Source of the DNA: Acidimicrobiia bacterium | GTDB lineage: Bacteria > Actinomycetota > Acidimicrobiia > IMCC26256 > JAMXLJ01 | Reading direction: 5' to 3' | Assembly: GCA_035651955.1 (NCBI GenBank) | Contig: DASRES010000013.1 | Location: 1 to 34,579 of the forward strand | DNA: 34,579 bases | Shown: piece after piece, positions 23,858 through 31,040 of the stretch | Layout: the number at the start of each line of letters is the position of its first letter | Numbering within the stretch: position 1 is the first letter of the stretch | Position numbers and translations under genes: made by a program | Notes under the pieces: model-generated | Database searches by the model: none | What the model was told of the DNA's origin: nothing | What the model saw: the letters and a program-made list of their open reading frames with translations, nothing else

Positions 23858-24552
23858 GCGCCGCGACGTTCCCGATCCGCGCGGGCACACCACTCCGGAT
23901 CACGAGCCGGTCCGGCCGCGTCACCGTCACGGGCGAGGCGCGCGACGACGTGCTCGTGGAGAAGGGCGCCTCGGACGTCAGGGTGACGTCCGACGGCGTC
24001 GAGGTCGTGCGCGCATCCGGCGCGGTCGCGGTCCGGTGCCCGCGCGGTACGGACGTGCTCGTCGGTGTCGCGTCCGGCGGCGTCGTGCTGGCCGGCCTCC
24101 TCGGCGACTCGCGCGTCACGACCGAGAGCGGCGAGATCTCGGTCGAGGAGGTCACGCGGCTCGATGCCCGCAGCCGCTCGGGCAGTATCCGCGTCGCACG
24201 TTGTGCCGGGGAGTGCCGCTGCCGCGCCGACAGCGGACAGGTGCGGATCGACGAGGCCGGTTCGGTCGACGTCGCGGCCGCGTCCGGCAGCGTCGAGGCC
24301 GGCGCCGTCGGCGCGGCGAGCATCCGTGCGGGCAGCGGGAAGGTGACCATCGGGCTCGCACGAGGTGGCGGCGACGTGTCCGTCGAGGTGCACTCGGGCA
24401 GCGTCGAGATCACCGTCCCGCCCGGTGTGCGACCCGCGTGCGATCTGGTGTCGCGCAGCGGCGCGGTGCGCGGCGACTGCGAGCCCGGCGACGACGGACG
24501 GATCCGCGTCCGCACGGGGAGCGGCACGGTGACGGTGCGGAGTCGTGGATAG
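23854..24552 (+). CDS. DUF4097-like beta-helix protein
   Basis: This 232-residue protein consists of short repeating strands with S-G-x-V/I patterns (SRSGRVTVTG, TESGEISVEE, SRSGSIRVA, AASGSVEAG, HSGSVEITVP, TGSGTVTV), as in DUF4097 adhesin-type beta-helices. Unusually it has no signal peptide and no membrane helix, so it should be cytoplasmic. It overlaps the gene before (GTGA) and the gene after (8 nt). The function is unknown; a scaffold for the cyclase encoded next is a guess. Confidence 0.8.
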   Translation: MSAATFPIRAGTPLRITSRSGRVTVTGEARDDVLVEKGASDVRVTSDGVEVVRASGAVAVRCPRGTDVLVGVASGGVVLAGLLGDSRVTTESGEISVEEVTRLDARSRSGSIRVARCAGECRCRADSGQVRIDEAGSVDVAAASGSVEAGAVGAASIRAGSGKVTIGLARGGGDVSVEVHSGSVEITVPPGVRPACDLVSRSGAVRGDCEPGDDGRIRVRTGSGTVTVRSRG

Positions 24553-25066
24553 CACGCGGGCGGGCGCGATCGTCTTCACCGACATCGTCGGGTACACCGA
24601 GTTCACCGCGGACCGGGGCGACACCGCGGCTGTCGCGCTGTTGGACCGGCAGACGACGATCGTCCGCGACGCGCTCCCCGAGGACGCGCGGATCGTCAAG
24701 GAGCTGGGCGACGGCCTGTTGCTGTGGTTCGGCGAACCGGTCGGCGCGGTCACGACCTGTCTGCAGCTCCTCGACGAGTTCGCGCGCGCCGGCGACGCGA
24801 CGACGCCGCTGTGGGTCCGCATCGGCATGCACTGGGGCCGGCCGGCGCGCCGTGGTGACGATCTCGTCGGTCACGACGTGAATCTCGCGGCCCGCATCGC
24901 GGACATGAGCGGCCCGGGTGAGCTGCTCGTGTCCGACGCGGTGTGCGCGGCCGCCGGTGAGGCGCTCGCGCGGATGTGCGTCACGGAGCTGGGTCCCGTC
25001 GTCATGCGGGGGATCCCCGATCCCGTCCCGCTCTTCCGGATCACGCGCGCACCGGACACGCCGTGA
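24545..25066 (+). CDS. Stand-alone class III nucleotide cyclase domain
   Basis: This 173-residue protein is almost only a class III adenylate/guanylate cyclase domain. Metal-binding Asp13 (FTDIVGYT) and Asp56 (LGDGLLLWF), base-selecting Lys52 (VKELGD) and the transition-state pair in VNLAARI are all present. It should form a homodimer making cAMP or cGMP. It lacks any N-terminal sensor, so regulation must come from a partner. It is translationally coupled to the DUF4097-like gene. Confidence 0.9.
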   Translation: MDSTRAGAIVFTDIVGYTEFTADRGDTAAVALLDRQTTIVRDALPEDARIVKELGDGLLLWFGEPVGAVTTCLQLLDEFARAGDATTPLWVRIGMHWGRPARRGDDLVGHDVNLAARIADMSGPGELLVSDAVCAAAGEALARMCVTELGPVVMRGIPDPVPLFRITRAPDTP

Positions 25067-25181
25067 CGCGCTCGGCGCGCGAAATCGGCGCGCGAACAGA
25101 GCCGGGGGAGATCGCGCGCTGGGAACGGATGTCCGTCTCGTGCACACTGGGACGCGAACGTCGCGTGAGAGGGAGGTCGTC

Positions 25182-25949
25182 ATGTCGGAGCGGTCCTCGT
25201 ACGCGCCCGGGACGCCGTCGTGGGTGGATCTCGGGAGTCCCGACACGCAGGCGTCGAGCCGGTTCTACGGCGCGCTGTTCGGGTGGAAGGCGGAGTTCGA
25301 CCCGCGGCCAGAAGCAGGCGGGTACGGGATGTTCACGCTCGACGGCAAGTACGTCGCCGGCATCGGTCCGCAGCAGAACCCCGACATGCCGCCGTTCTGG
25401 ACGGTGTACGTGACGGTCACCGACGCCGACGCGACGTCGAAGCAGGCGACCGCGAAGGGCGGCGAGGTCGTCGCCGGGCCGATGGACGTCTTCGACGCCG
25501 GCCGCATGGCCGTGATCCGCGACCCGCTCGGCTCGTTCATCTCGGTGTGGCAGCCGAAGGAGCACATCGGCGCGCAGCTCGTGAACCAGCCGGGCACGTT
25601 CACGTGGAACGAGCTCGCCACGACGGACGTCGGGAAGGCGCGCGACTTCTACTCGTCCGTGTTCGGATGGGGCGCCGACGCGGAGAGCGGGAGTGACGCG
25701 GCGATCTTCACCGTCGACGGAGGCATCGTGTGCGGCGCGCACAAAGCCGGCGACGGCGAGTTCCCGGCGTGGTCGGTGTGGTTCGCGGTGGAGGACTGCG
25801 ACGCGTCGGCCGCGACGGCCGCGGAGCTGGGCGCGACGACCGTCATGCCGCCGAACGACATGGACTTCGGTCGTGGCGCGGTGCTCGCCGATCCCCAGGG
25901 CGCGGTCTTCGGCATCGGTGCCGTCAAGGAAGAGGTGCAGGGCGCGTAG
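25182..25949 (+). CDS. Two-domain VOC (glyoxalase/bleomycin resistance) protein
   Basis: The protein has 255 residues and two vicinal-oxygen-chelate domains (about 10-128 and 133-250). Each opens with W-x-(D/E)-L-x(2-3)-D and AxxFYxxxFGW (SRFYGALFGWKAEF and RDFYSSVFGWGAD), and ends with DPxGxxFxxW-type strands. It resembles the CFP-30/hydroxylase group of streptomycetes. The enzymatic role is unknown. GAGGGAGG precedes the ATG. Between the cyclase and this gene (115 bp) a direct repeat TCGGCGCGCGAA occurs twice (about 25074-25110). Confidence 0.88.
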   Translation: MSERSSYAPGTPSWVDLGSPDTQASSRFYGALFGWKAEFDPRPEAGGYGMFTLDGKYVAGIGPQQNPDMPPFWTVYVTVTDADATSKQATAKGGEVVAGPMDVFDAGRMAVIRDPLGSFISVWQPKEHIGAQLVNQPGTFTWNELATTDVGKARDFYSSVFGWGADAESGSDAAIFTVDGGIVCGAHKAGDGEFPAWSVWFAVEDCDASAATAAELGATTVMPPNDMDFGRGAVLADPQGAVFGIGAVKEEVQGA

Positions 25950-25982
25950 CCCGGCGCTCAGCCCCGCGCTCGTGCCGAGCCG

Positions 25983-26066
25983 TGCGAGCGGGGGGACTCG
26001 AACCCCCACGTCCCGGAGGACACCGGGACCTAAGCCCGGCGCGTCTGCCGCTTCCGCCACGCTCGC
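25983..26066 (-). tRNA. tRNA-Leu (UAG anticodon)
   Basis: Acceptor GCGAGCG pairs with CGCTCGC. There is a long variable arm, as in class II tRNAs. The anticodon loop CTTAGGT gives UAG. The T-arm is GGGGGTTCGAGTCCCCC. The discriminator A is at 25983 and CCA is not encoded. It is divergent from the peroxiredoxin gene, 26 bp away. Confidence 0.95.
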
Positions 26067-26074
26067 GCGCTCGT

Positions 26075-26092
26075 GACGGTAGCGTGGCTGCC
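26075..26092. promoter_or_regulatory. Overlapping divergent -10 boxes between tRNA-Leu and the selenoprotein peroxiredoxin
   Basis: On the plus strand TAGCGT (26080-26085) lies 7 nt before the ATG at 26093, giving a leaderless mRNA. On the minus strand TACCGT (26080-26075) would serve tRNA-Leu. The two boxes share a base pair, so the promoters should exclude each other. Confidence 0.45.
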
Positions 26093-26554
26093 ATGCTGCA
26101 GCCCGGTGCTCCCGCCCCTGATTTCACGGTCAAGGACCAGGACGGCAACGACGTCACGTTGTCGAGCTTGCGCGGCAAGTGGGTGCTGCTCTGGTGGTAC
26201 CCGATGGCCGACACCCCCGGCTGAACGATCGAGGGGAAGGGCCTGCGTGACCAGGCCGCGGAGTTCGACGCACTGAACTGCGAGATCCTCGGCATCTCGT
26301 TCGACGCCCCCGACGCGAACAAGGCGTTCCGTGAGAAGTTCGACTTCCCGTTCCGTCTGCTGTCGGACTGGGACGAGCAGGTCGGTGTCGCGTACGAGAC
26401 GCGCGATCCCGGTGCCGACAAGGTGAAGTTCGCGAAGCGGCTCAGCTACCTGATCGACCCGGAAGGCGTGATCGCGAGGTCGTACGAGGTGTCCGACATC
26501 CCGAACCACCCCGCCGAGGTCCTCGCCGACCTGCGCGAGCTCAACCGCAAGTAG
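26093..26554 (+). CDS. bcp: BCP-type peroxiredoxin with selenocysteine at the catalytic site (in-frame TGA)
   Basis: Read through the TGA at 26222-26224, this is a 153-residue thioredoxin-fold peroxiredoxin of the BCP/PrxQ family, which reduces H2O2 and organic peroxides with electrons from thioredoxin. It opens LQPGAPAPDFTVKDQDGN. The active-site motif is MADTPG-Sec-TIEGKG where the family has DTPGCT, so the TGA replaces the peroxidatic Cys at residue 44. After it the frame stays open with normal BCP sequence (CEILGISFDAPDANKAF, FPFRLLSDWDEQVGVAY, LIDPEGVI) to TAG at 26552. The usual resolving Cys five residues on is Lys49; Cys63 is a possible substitute. A hairpin follows at the distance expected for a SECIS. 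A pseudogene by point mutation is the alternative. Confidence 0.85.
26240..26257 (+). promoter_or_regulatory. Candidate bacterial SECIS hairpin
   Basis: GGCCTG (26240-26245) and CAGGCC (26252-26257) form a perfect 6-bp stem with the loop CGTGAC. The loop begins 21 nt after the TGA and has G as its second base, in line with the bacterial SECIS model (small apical loop with a G in the first two positions, about 16-37 nt from UGA). It lies inside the coding sequence, as bacterial SECIS elements do. A weak outer GAA/TTC pairing may extend it. Confidence 0.6.
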
Positions 26555-26556
26555 AC

Positions 26557-27252
26557 GTGAGCGACGTCGCGCTCGTGCACGGCGCGTACCACGGTGCCTG
26601 GTGCTGGGAGCGCGTCGTCCCCGAGCTCGAGGCGCGGGGCCATCGCGTCGTGGCGATGGACCTGCCGTCCGACCGAGCGGACGCCGGCGCGCGCGAGTAC
26701 GCGGCCGCCGCGGTCGACGCGATGGCCGACCTCGACGACGACGTGACGGTCGTCGGGCACTCGCTGGGCGGGCTCACGATCCCGGTCGTCGCGTCGATGC
26801 GGCCGGTCGGCCGGCTCGTGTTCCTCGCCGCGATCGTCCCGGTCCCCGGGCGGACGGTCGGCGCCGCGCTCGACGGCGAGCTGCCGACCGACCCGGCGTT
26901 CCTCGCCACGAGCACGACCAACGAGGACGGCTCCGCGACGTTCCGTACCGAGTGCGTCGAGGAGTGGTTCACGCACGACGCGCCCGGCTCGACGCGCTGG
27001 GTGGCGAGCCGTCTGCGCCGGCAGTTCTGGGGACCCGTCACCGAGGCGTGCCCGATCGACGCGTGGCCGGCCGTCGCGAGCAGCTACGTGCTGTGCCGCG
27101 ACGACCGGATCGTCCGGCCCGACTACCAGCGGCGGGTGGCCCGCGAGCTGCTCGGCGTCACGCCGGTCGAGATGGTCGGTGGGCACGAGCCGATGGTCGC
27201 CCGCCCGGCCGAGCTCGCCGCGGTCCTGGACGGGATCGTGTCGGACCGGTGA
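26557..27252 (+). CDS. Alpha/beta hydrolase
   Basis: The 231-residue protein has the oxyanion HGAYHGAW near the N-terminus, the nucleophile Ser69 in VGHSLGG, an acid in LCRDDRIV and His in VGGHEPMV. It resembles the small plant-type esterase/hydroxynitrile-lyase and salicylate-esterase group. The substrate is unknown. The GTG start lies 2 nt after the TAG of the peroxiredoxin gene, which implies coupled translation and supports readthrough of the TGA in that gene. Confidence 0.9.
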   Translation: MSDVALVHGAYHGAWCWERVVPELEARGHRVVAMDLPSDRADAGAREYAAAAVDAMADLDDDVTVVGHSLGGLTIPVVASMRPVGRLVFLAAIVPVPGRTVGAALDGELPTDPAFLATSTTNEDGSATFRTECVEEWFTHDAPGSTRWVASRLRRQFWGPVTEACPIDAWPAVASSYVLCRDDRIVRPDYQRRVARELLGVTPVEMVGGHEPMVARPAELAAVLDGIVSDR

Positions 27253-27319
27253 GCGCGAGCCGGGTCCGGTCCCGGCGGTGGGCGTGGCCGTCGGACGGCC
27301 TGGGTACGTTGCGCACACG

Positions 27320-28252
27320 ATGAGCGGCCTGGTCCACGACGCGTTCGTGTTCTCCGACGACGGCGAGTACGTGGCGTCGATGGCTCCGTTCGTCCGCGAG
27401 GGGGTCGACCGCGGGGAGACGGTCGTCGCGGTGACGCTTCCGTCGAACCTCGCGCTGTTGCACGACGAGCTCGGCACGGACGTCACGGAACGCGTCCGCG
27501 CGATCGACGCGCGCAACTGGTACGAGCACCCGCCCGCGACCGTCGCGGGGTACTCGCGTCTGTTCCGCGACGCGTTGCGCAGCGGCGCGCCCGGCCTTCG
27601 CGTCATCGGCGAGGTGCAGTTCGGCATGTCCGACGCGCAGCACGACGCGTGGCTGTGCTACGAGTCGGCGCTGAACCGCGTCTTCGCGGACCTGCCCGCG
27701 TGGGTCGTGTGCCCCTACGACACGCGCCTGCTCCCGGCGGACGTCGTCGACGGCGCATCGGCGACGCACCCGTTCGTCGCCGACGGGAACGGGCGGTTCG
27801 CGAGCGACCGCTACGCCGACCCGGAGACCTTCGTGTCGGCGCGCCAGTCGATCGACGGGCTGCCGGCGCGGCGGCCCGACATCGACATCGGTCTCGACGC
27901 GGGCGTCGCCGAGATCCGCCGACGGGTGACCGCGCTCACCCGCGCCTCGACCGCCGACGAAGTGCTGGCGGACCAGTTCGTCGTCGCCGCGAACGAGATC
28001 GCGACGAACGCGATCCTGCACGGTGGCGGCCGCGGGCGCGTCCGCATGTGGGCCGATGGCAACGAGCTCGTGTGTGTCGTGAGCGACGCGGGCCCCGGTC
28101 TCGACGACGTGTTGGCCGGGTTCGAGCCGCCCGCGTCCGAGCGGGTCGGGGGCCGCGGCCTGTGGATCGCGCGCCAGCTCTGCGACGCGGTGCACCTCGG
28201 CCGGGCGCCCGAGGGTGGTCTCGCGGTCGCGTTGCACGCGGCCGCGCGCTGA
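27320..28252 (+). CDS. MEDS-domain sensor with anti-sigma-type ATPase (RsbA-like)
   Basis: The protein has 310 residues. The N-terminal MEDS-like sensor domain (about 5-165; HDAFVFSDDGEYV, GVDRGETVVAVT, VIGEVQFG, VCPYDTRLLP) is followed by a GHKL ATPase domain (about 205-305) with the N-box NEIATNAILHG, DAGPG and GGRGLWIARQL. It has no His phosphoacceptor domain, which suggests an RsbW-like Ser/Thr kinase / anti-sigma role in stress signalling. Sigma factor and antagonist genes are not in the window. TACGTT lies 9 nt before the ATG. Confidence 0.88.
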   Translation: MSGLVHDAFVFSDDGEYVASMAPFVREGVDRGETVVAVTLPSNLALLHDELGTDVTERVRAIDARNWYEHPPATVAGYSRLFRDALRSGAPGLRVIGEVQFGMSDAQHDAWLCYESALNRVFADLPAWVVCPYDTRLLPADVVDGASATHPFVADGNGRFASDRYADPETFVSARQSIDGLPARRPDIDIGLDAGVAEIRRRVTALTRASTADEVLADQFVVAANEIATNAILHGGGRGRVRMWADGNELVCVVSDAGPGLDDVLAGFEPPASERVGGRGLWIARQLCDAVHLGRAPEGGLAVALHAAAR

Positions 28253-28257
28253 CGCGG

Positions 28258-30294
28258 CTAGAGACCGGCCGCGACGAGCTGGAGCTGCGGCGCGAGCCAG
28301 CGCCCGACCACGTCCGCGCCGGCCTTGCTGAAGTGCGTGCCGTCGGGGCGGAAGTCGCTCACGCCGTACGCGCTGTCGACGAACTGGCCGCCCGGGCACG
28401 CGAAGTCGTTGAGGTCGATGACCTGCACACGCCGGTCGTGCTGCGCGATCAGCCGGTAGTCCGCGTTCATCCGGTCGACGCGCGCGTTGTTGAACTGCGA
28501 GCGGGTCACCTGGTCCGCGGGCGGGTTGCCGATGGGCCGGTAGTACGGCGACGTCAGCAGCACGACGCGCGCGCCGCCCGCCGACAGGACGTCGACGGCC
28601 GCCTCCGTCTCGGACACGAAGAAGTCGTCCCATCCCGGGTCGCCCGGTCCGATCCACCGGCCGGCGACCTCGTGGTCGAGCAGGTCCCAGGTGCCGCTCA
28701 ACAGGACGACGACGCGGGGGTGCAGCTGGTCGACGAGGCCGCGCCAGTAGCCGGGCCACCGACCGCACCAGTCGTTGGTCGAGATCGTCTGGGTCTTCCA
28801 CCGCTCGGGCGCGCGCAGGACGCCGCAGCCGGGGACGGCGCGGTCGTCGACGACGAGACGGTGCGACGCGGCCGCGTGCTCCAGGCCGGGACCGAGGACC
28901 GACGCGACGGAGTCGCCGACGACGAGCACCGGCGCGGGCCAGACGGGCGGCGACGGATGCCAGGTCGACACGCCGGCGAAGGGGTCGGGCGCGACGGTCG
29001 TGACGGGCGTCGACGTGGTCGCGTGCCCGCTCGGGGACGCGGTCGCCTTCTTGAGGTCGTGCGCGGCACGGGACGCGGTCGCGTCGAGCACGACGGCGCT
29101 GTTCCCACCCCCGGCCGTCACCGCGATGACCGCGACGACGGCCACGGTCGCGGCTGCGGGGGTCACGACGTACGCCTGGACGCCGCGCAGGAACGTGCCG
29201 CGCCGGATCGGCATCTCGATCGCGTAATACGACAGCGCGGCCACCGAGATGCTCACGCCGCACTGCAGCGCGAGCAGCGTGACGCCGTGCAGCCCGGTCC
29301 GCGCGGGCGTCAGCACCAGGAAGATCGGCCAGTGGTACAGGTACAGCCCGTAGGAGATGCGGCCGACCCACCGCAACGGCCGCCACGACAGCGCGTTGCC
29401 GACGACGCCTCGTGCCGGCTGCACGCTGCTCAGGATCACGAGCGCGACGGCGATCGCCGCGAGGAGGTAGCCGCCGCGGAAGAAGGCGTGGCTCGTCTGG
29501 TCGACGGTCGTCCAGAACCACAACGTGACCGCGGCGCCGGCGAGCGCGCCGACGCGGATCGCGCCACGCGCGACGCTCGTCCGGATCTCCGGATGGATCG
29601 CGAGTTGGATCGCGAGGAGCGCGCCGACGAGGAGCGCCTGCGCGCGTGCATCCGTGCCGAAGTACGCGCGTGAGACGTCGGCGTGTCCGCGCTGCAGCCA
29701 TGCCATCCACCCCGCGGACGCGACGGTCGCGACGATCGCGACGGTCCGCAGGCGGTGCAACCCCGCGTGGCGGAAGTGCATGACGACGAGAACGACGAGC
29801 GGCCAGAAGAGGTACCACTGCTCCTCGACCGCGAGCGACCACGTGTGCATCAACGGCGACGGGTTCGCGAACTGCGTCATGTAGCCGTGGCCGGCCACGA
29901 TCGAGTGCCAGTTCGCGACGTACGCGAGCGTCGCGAGCGCGTCGCCGCGGATCGTCGCCAGGTCGACGGGCGACGCGTACCACCGCGCGTACGCGACGAC
30001 CCCGGCGATCAGGATGACGAGCGCCGGGAGCAGCCGCCGGGCGCGCCGCGACCAGAACGATCCCAGCGCGATCCGGCCCGTGTCGCGTCGCTCGGCGACC
30101 AGCAGCGCCGTGATCAGGTAGCCGGAGAGGACGAAGAAGGCGTCCACGCCCAGGTAGCCGCCGGGCATCCAGCTGACACGGCCGTGGTAGAGCAGCACCG
30201 CGAGCACGGCCATGCCGCGGAGCCCGTCGAGTGCGGGCTGGTACGGCACCCGCCCGCGGGTCCGTTCGGCGGCCGTGTCGATCGTCGCGGTCAC
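28258..30294 (-). CDS. Acyltransferase-3 membrane protein with SGNH domain (OafA/OafB type)
   Basis: The 678-residue protein has an N-terminal acyltransferase-3 domain (about 18-355) with some ten membrane helices: LDGLRGMAVLAVLLYH with the catalytic His, GGYLGVDAFFVLSGYLIT, FWSRRARRLLPAL and HTWSLAVEEQWYLFWP. An eleventh helix (about 380-400) leads to an extracellular SGNH hydrolase domain (about 455-675) with GDSVASVLGPG for the Ser and RPDGTHFS for the Asp-His pair. Such proteins O-acylate cell-surface glycans. The start is GTG. It ends 5 bp from the convergent MEDS gene. Confidence 0.93.
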   Translation of the reverse strand: MTATIDTAAERTRGRVPYQPALDGLRGMAVLAVLLYHGRVSWMPGGYLGVDAFFVLSGYLITALLVAERRDTGRIALGSFWSRRARRLLPALVILIAGVVAYARWYASPVDLATIRGDALATLAYVANWHSIVAGHGYMTQFANPSPLMHTWSLAVEEQWYLFWPLVVLVVMHFRHAGLHRLRTVAIVATVASAGWMAWLQRGHADVSRAYFGTDARAQALLVGALLAIQLAIHPEIRTSVARGAIRVGALAGAAVTLWFWTTVDQTSHAFFRGGYLLAAIAVALVILSSVQPARGVVGNALSWRPLRWVGRISYGLYLYHWPIFLVLTPARTGLHGVTLLALQCGVSISVAALSYYAIEMPIRRGTFLRGVQAYVVTPAAATVAVVAVIAVTAGGGNSAVVLDATASRAAHDLKKATASPSGHATTSTPVTTVAPDPFAGVSTWHPSPPVWPAPVLVVGDSVASVLGPGLEHAAASHRLVVDDRAVPGCGVLRAPERWKTQTISTNDWCGRWPGYWRGLVDQLHPRVVVLLSGTWDLLDHEVAGRWIGPGDPGWDDFFVSETEAAVDVLSAGGARVVLLTSPYYRPIGNPPADQVTRSQFNNARVDRMNADYRLIAQHDRRVQVIDLNDFACPGGQFVDSAYGVSDFRPDGTHFSKAGADVVGRWLAPQLQLVAAGL

Positions 30295-30448
30295 GTCCTG
30301 CGCACAGCGACCGCCCCCTCACGCGACGCTGTCGGCGACCGTCGTACCCGGCGACGCGCGGGTTCATGCACAAACGGGCCGCTCAGCGTCAGGGTAGTAC
30401 GCGCGTTTGCCGCCCCGCATCACGCGCGGACCGTCAACGCCGCTCGCG

Positions 30449-30940
30449 TCAGCGGACCATGCGGCGCGGCACGCGGCCGACCCGACGGGTGTGGAAGAAC
30501 GTCGGCGACGCCACGGACGCCACGAGTCCGAGGGCGCCCGTCCCGACATAGAGCCACGCGTCGGCACGGTGCACGCCGAGCCAGTGGTGGAGCTGGTACG
30601 GGAAGGCGTCGATGAGGACCGCGATGCCGAGCCCGAGCGCGGCGAGGCTCAGGAGCCACATCAGCGTCTTCGCGGCGGCCGGCCGTGCCGCGGCGAGGAG
30701 CATGAGCGCCCCGAACACGACCTCGGCCAGCCCGAGGATCGGCGTCTGGTGCCAGCGCCAGACGTACCCGGTCGGGACCGCGACGTGGTGGACGTTGAAC
30801 CCCGTGCGCGAGAGCGCGACGGCCCCCAGCACGAGGTAGCCGATCCCGATGAGAGCGGCGATGACCTGCGCCGGGCTCCAGTGGAACGTGCGCTCGACGG
30901 CGGGCTCGTAGGCGACGTCGTTCTCGTAGACGTGTGCCAT
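30449..30940 (-). CDS. Four-helix membrane protein (DUF4383-like)
   Basis: The protein has 163 residues and four predicted transmembrane helices (about 26-44, 69-86, 92-110 and 128-145), with His-rich connecting loops (NVHHVAVP, PYQLHHWLGVH). It is similar in plan to DUF4383 proteins; the exact family is uncertain. GGAGG stands upstream of the ATG, and TATAGG about 30 nt further may be its -10. The function is unknown. The 154-bp gap between it and the acyltransferase gene shows no clear feature. Confidence 0.8.
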   Translation of the reverse strand: MAHVYENDVAYEPAVERTFHWSPAQVIAALIGIGYLVLGAVALSRTGFNVHHVAVPTGYVWRWHQTPILGLAEVVFGALMLLAAARPAAAKTLMWLLSLAALGLGIAVLIDAFPYQLHHWLGVHRADAWLYVGTGALGLVASVASPTFFHTRRVGRVPRRMVR

Positions 30941-31011
30941 GTGGGTACCTCCGTTTCGGCACCCCGCCTATACCCACGCGGTGCGCGGAGCGAACACGGT
31001 GCGTAGCGGCT

Positions 31012-31038
31012 CGCCGGTCGCGCCGGTCGCGCCGGTCG
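31012..31038. repeat. 9-bp tandem repeat (3 copies)
   Basis: CGCCGGTCG occurs three times head to tail in the gap between the four-helix membrane protein gene and the GH43 gene, ending 2 bp before the GH43 stop codon. Confidence 0.8.
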
Positions 31039-31040
31039 CG

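Noticed and set aside
26222-26224. TGA as a true stop or a plain nonsense mutation in the peroxiredoxin gene
   Set aside because: The downstream frame is intact over 109 codons with no other lesion, the position is the catalytic Cys, a SECIS-like hairpin follows and a second redox gene shows the same pattern. A sequencing error of one base still cannot be excluded.
27158-30373. Long minus-strand open frame of about 1070 codons
   Set aside because: Arg/Ala-rich shadow of the acyltransferase-SGNH gene in a different frame and of plus-strand genes.
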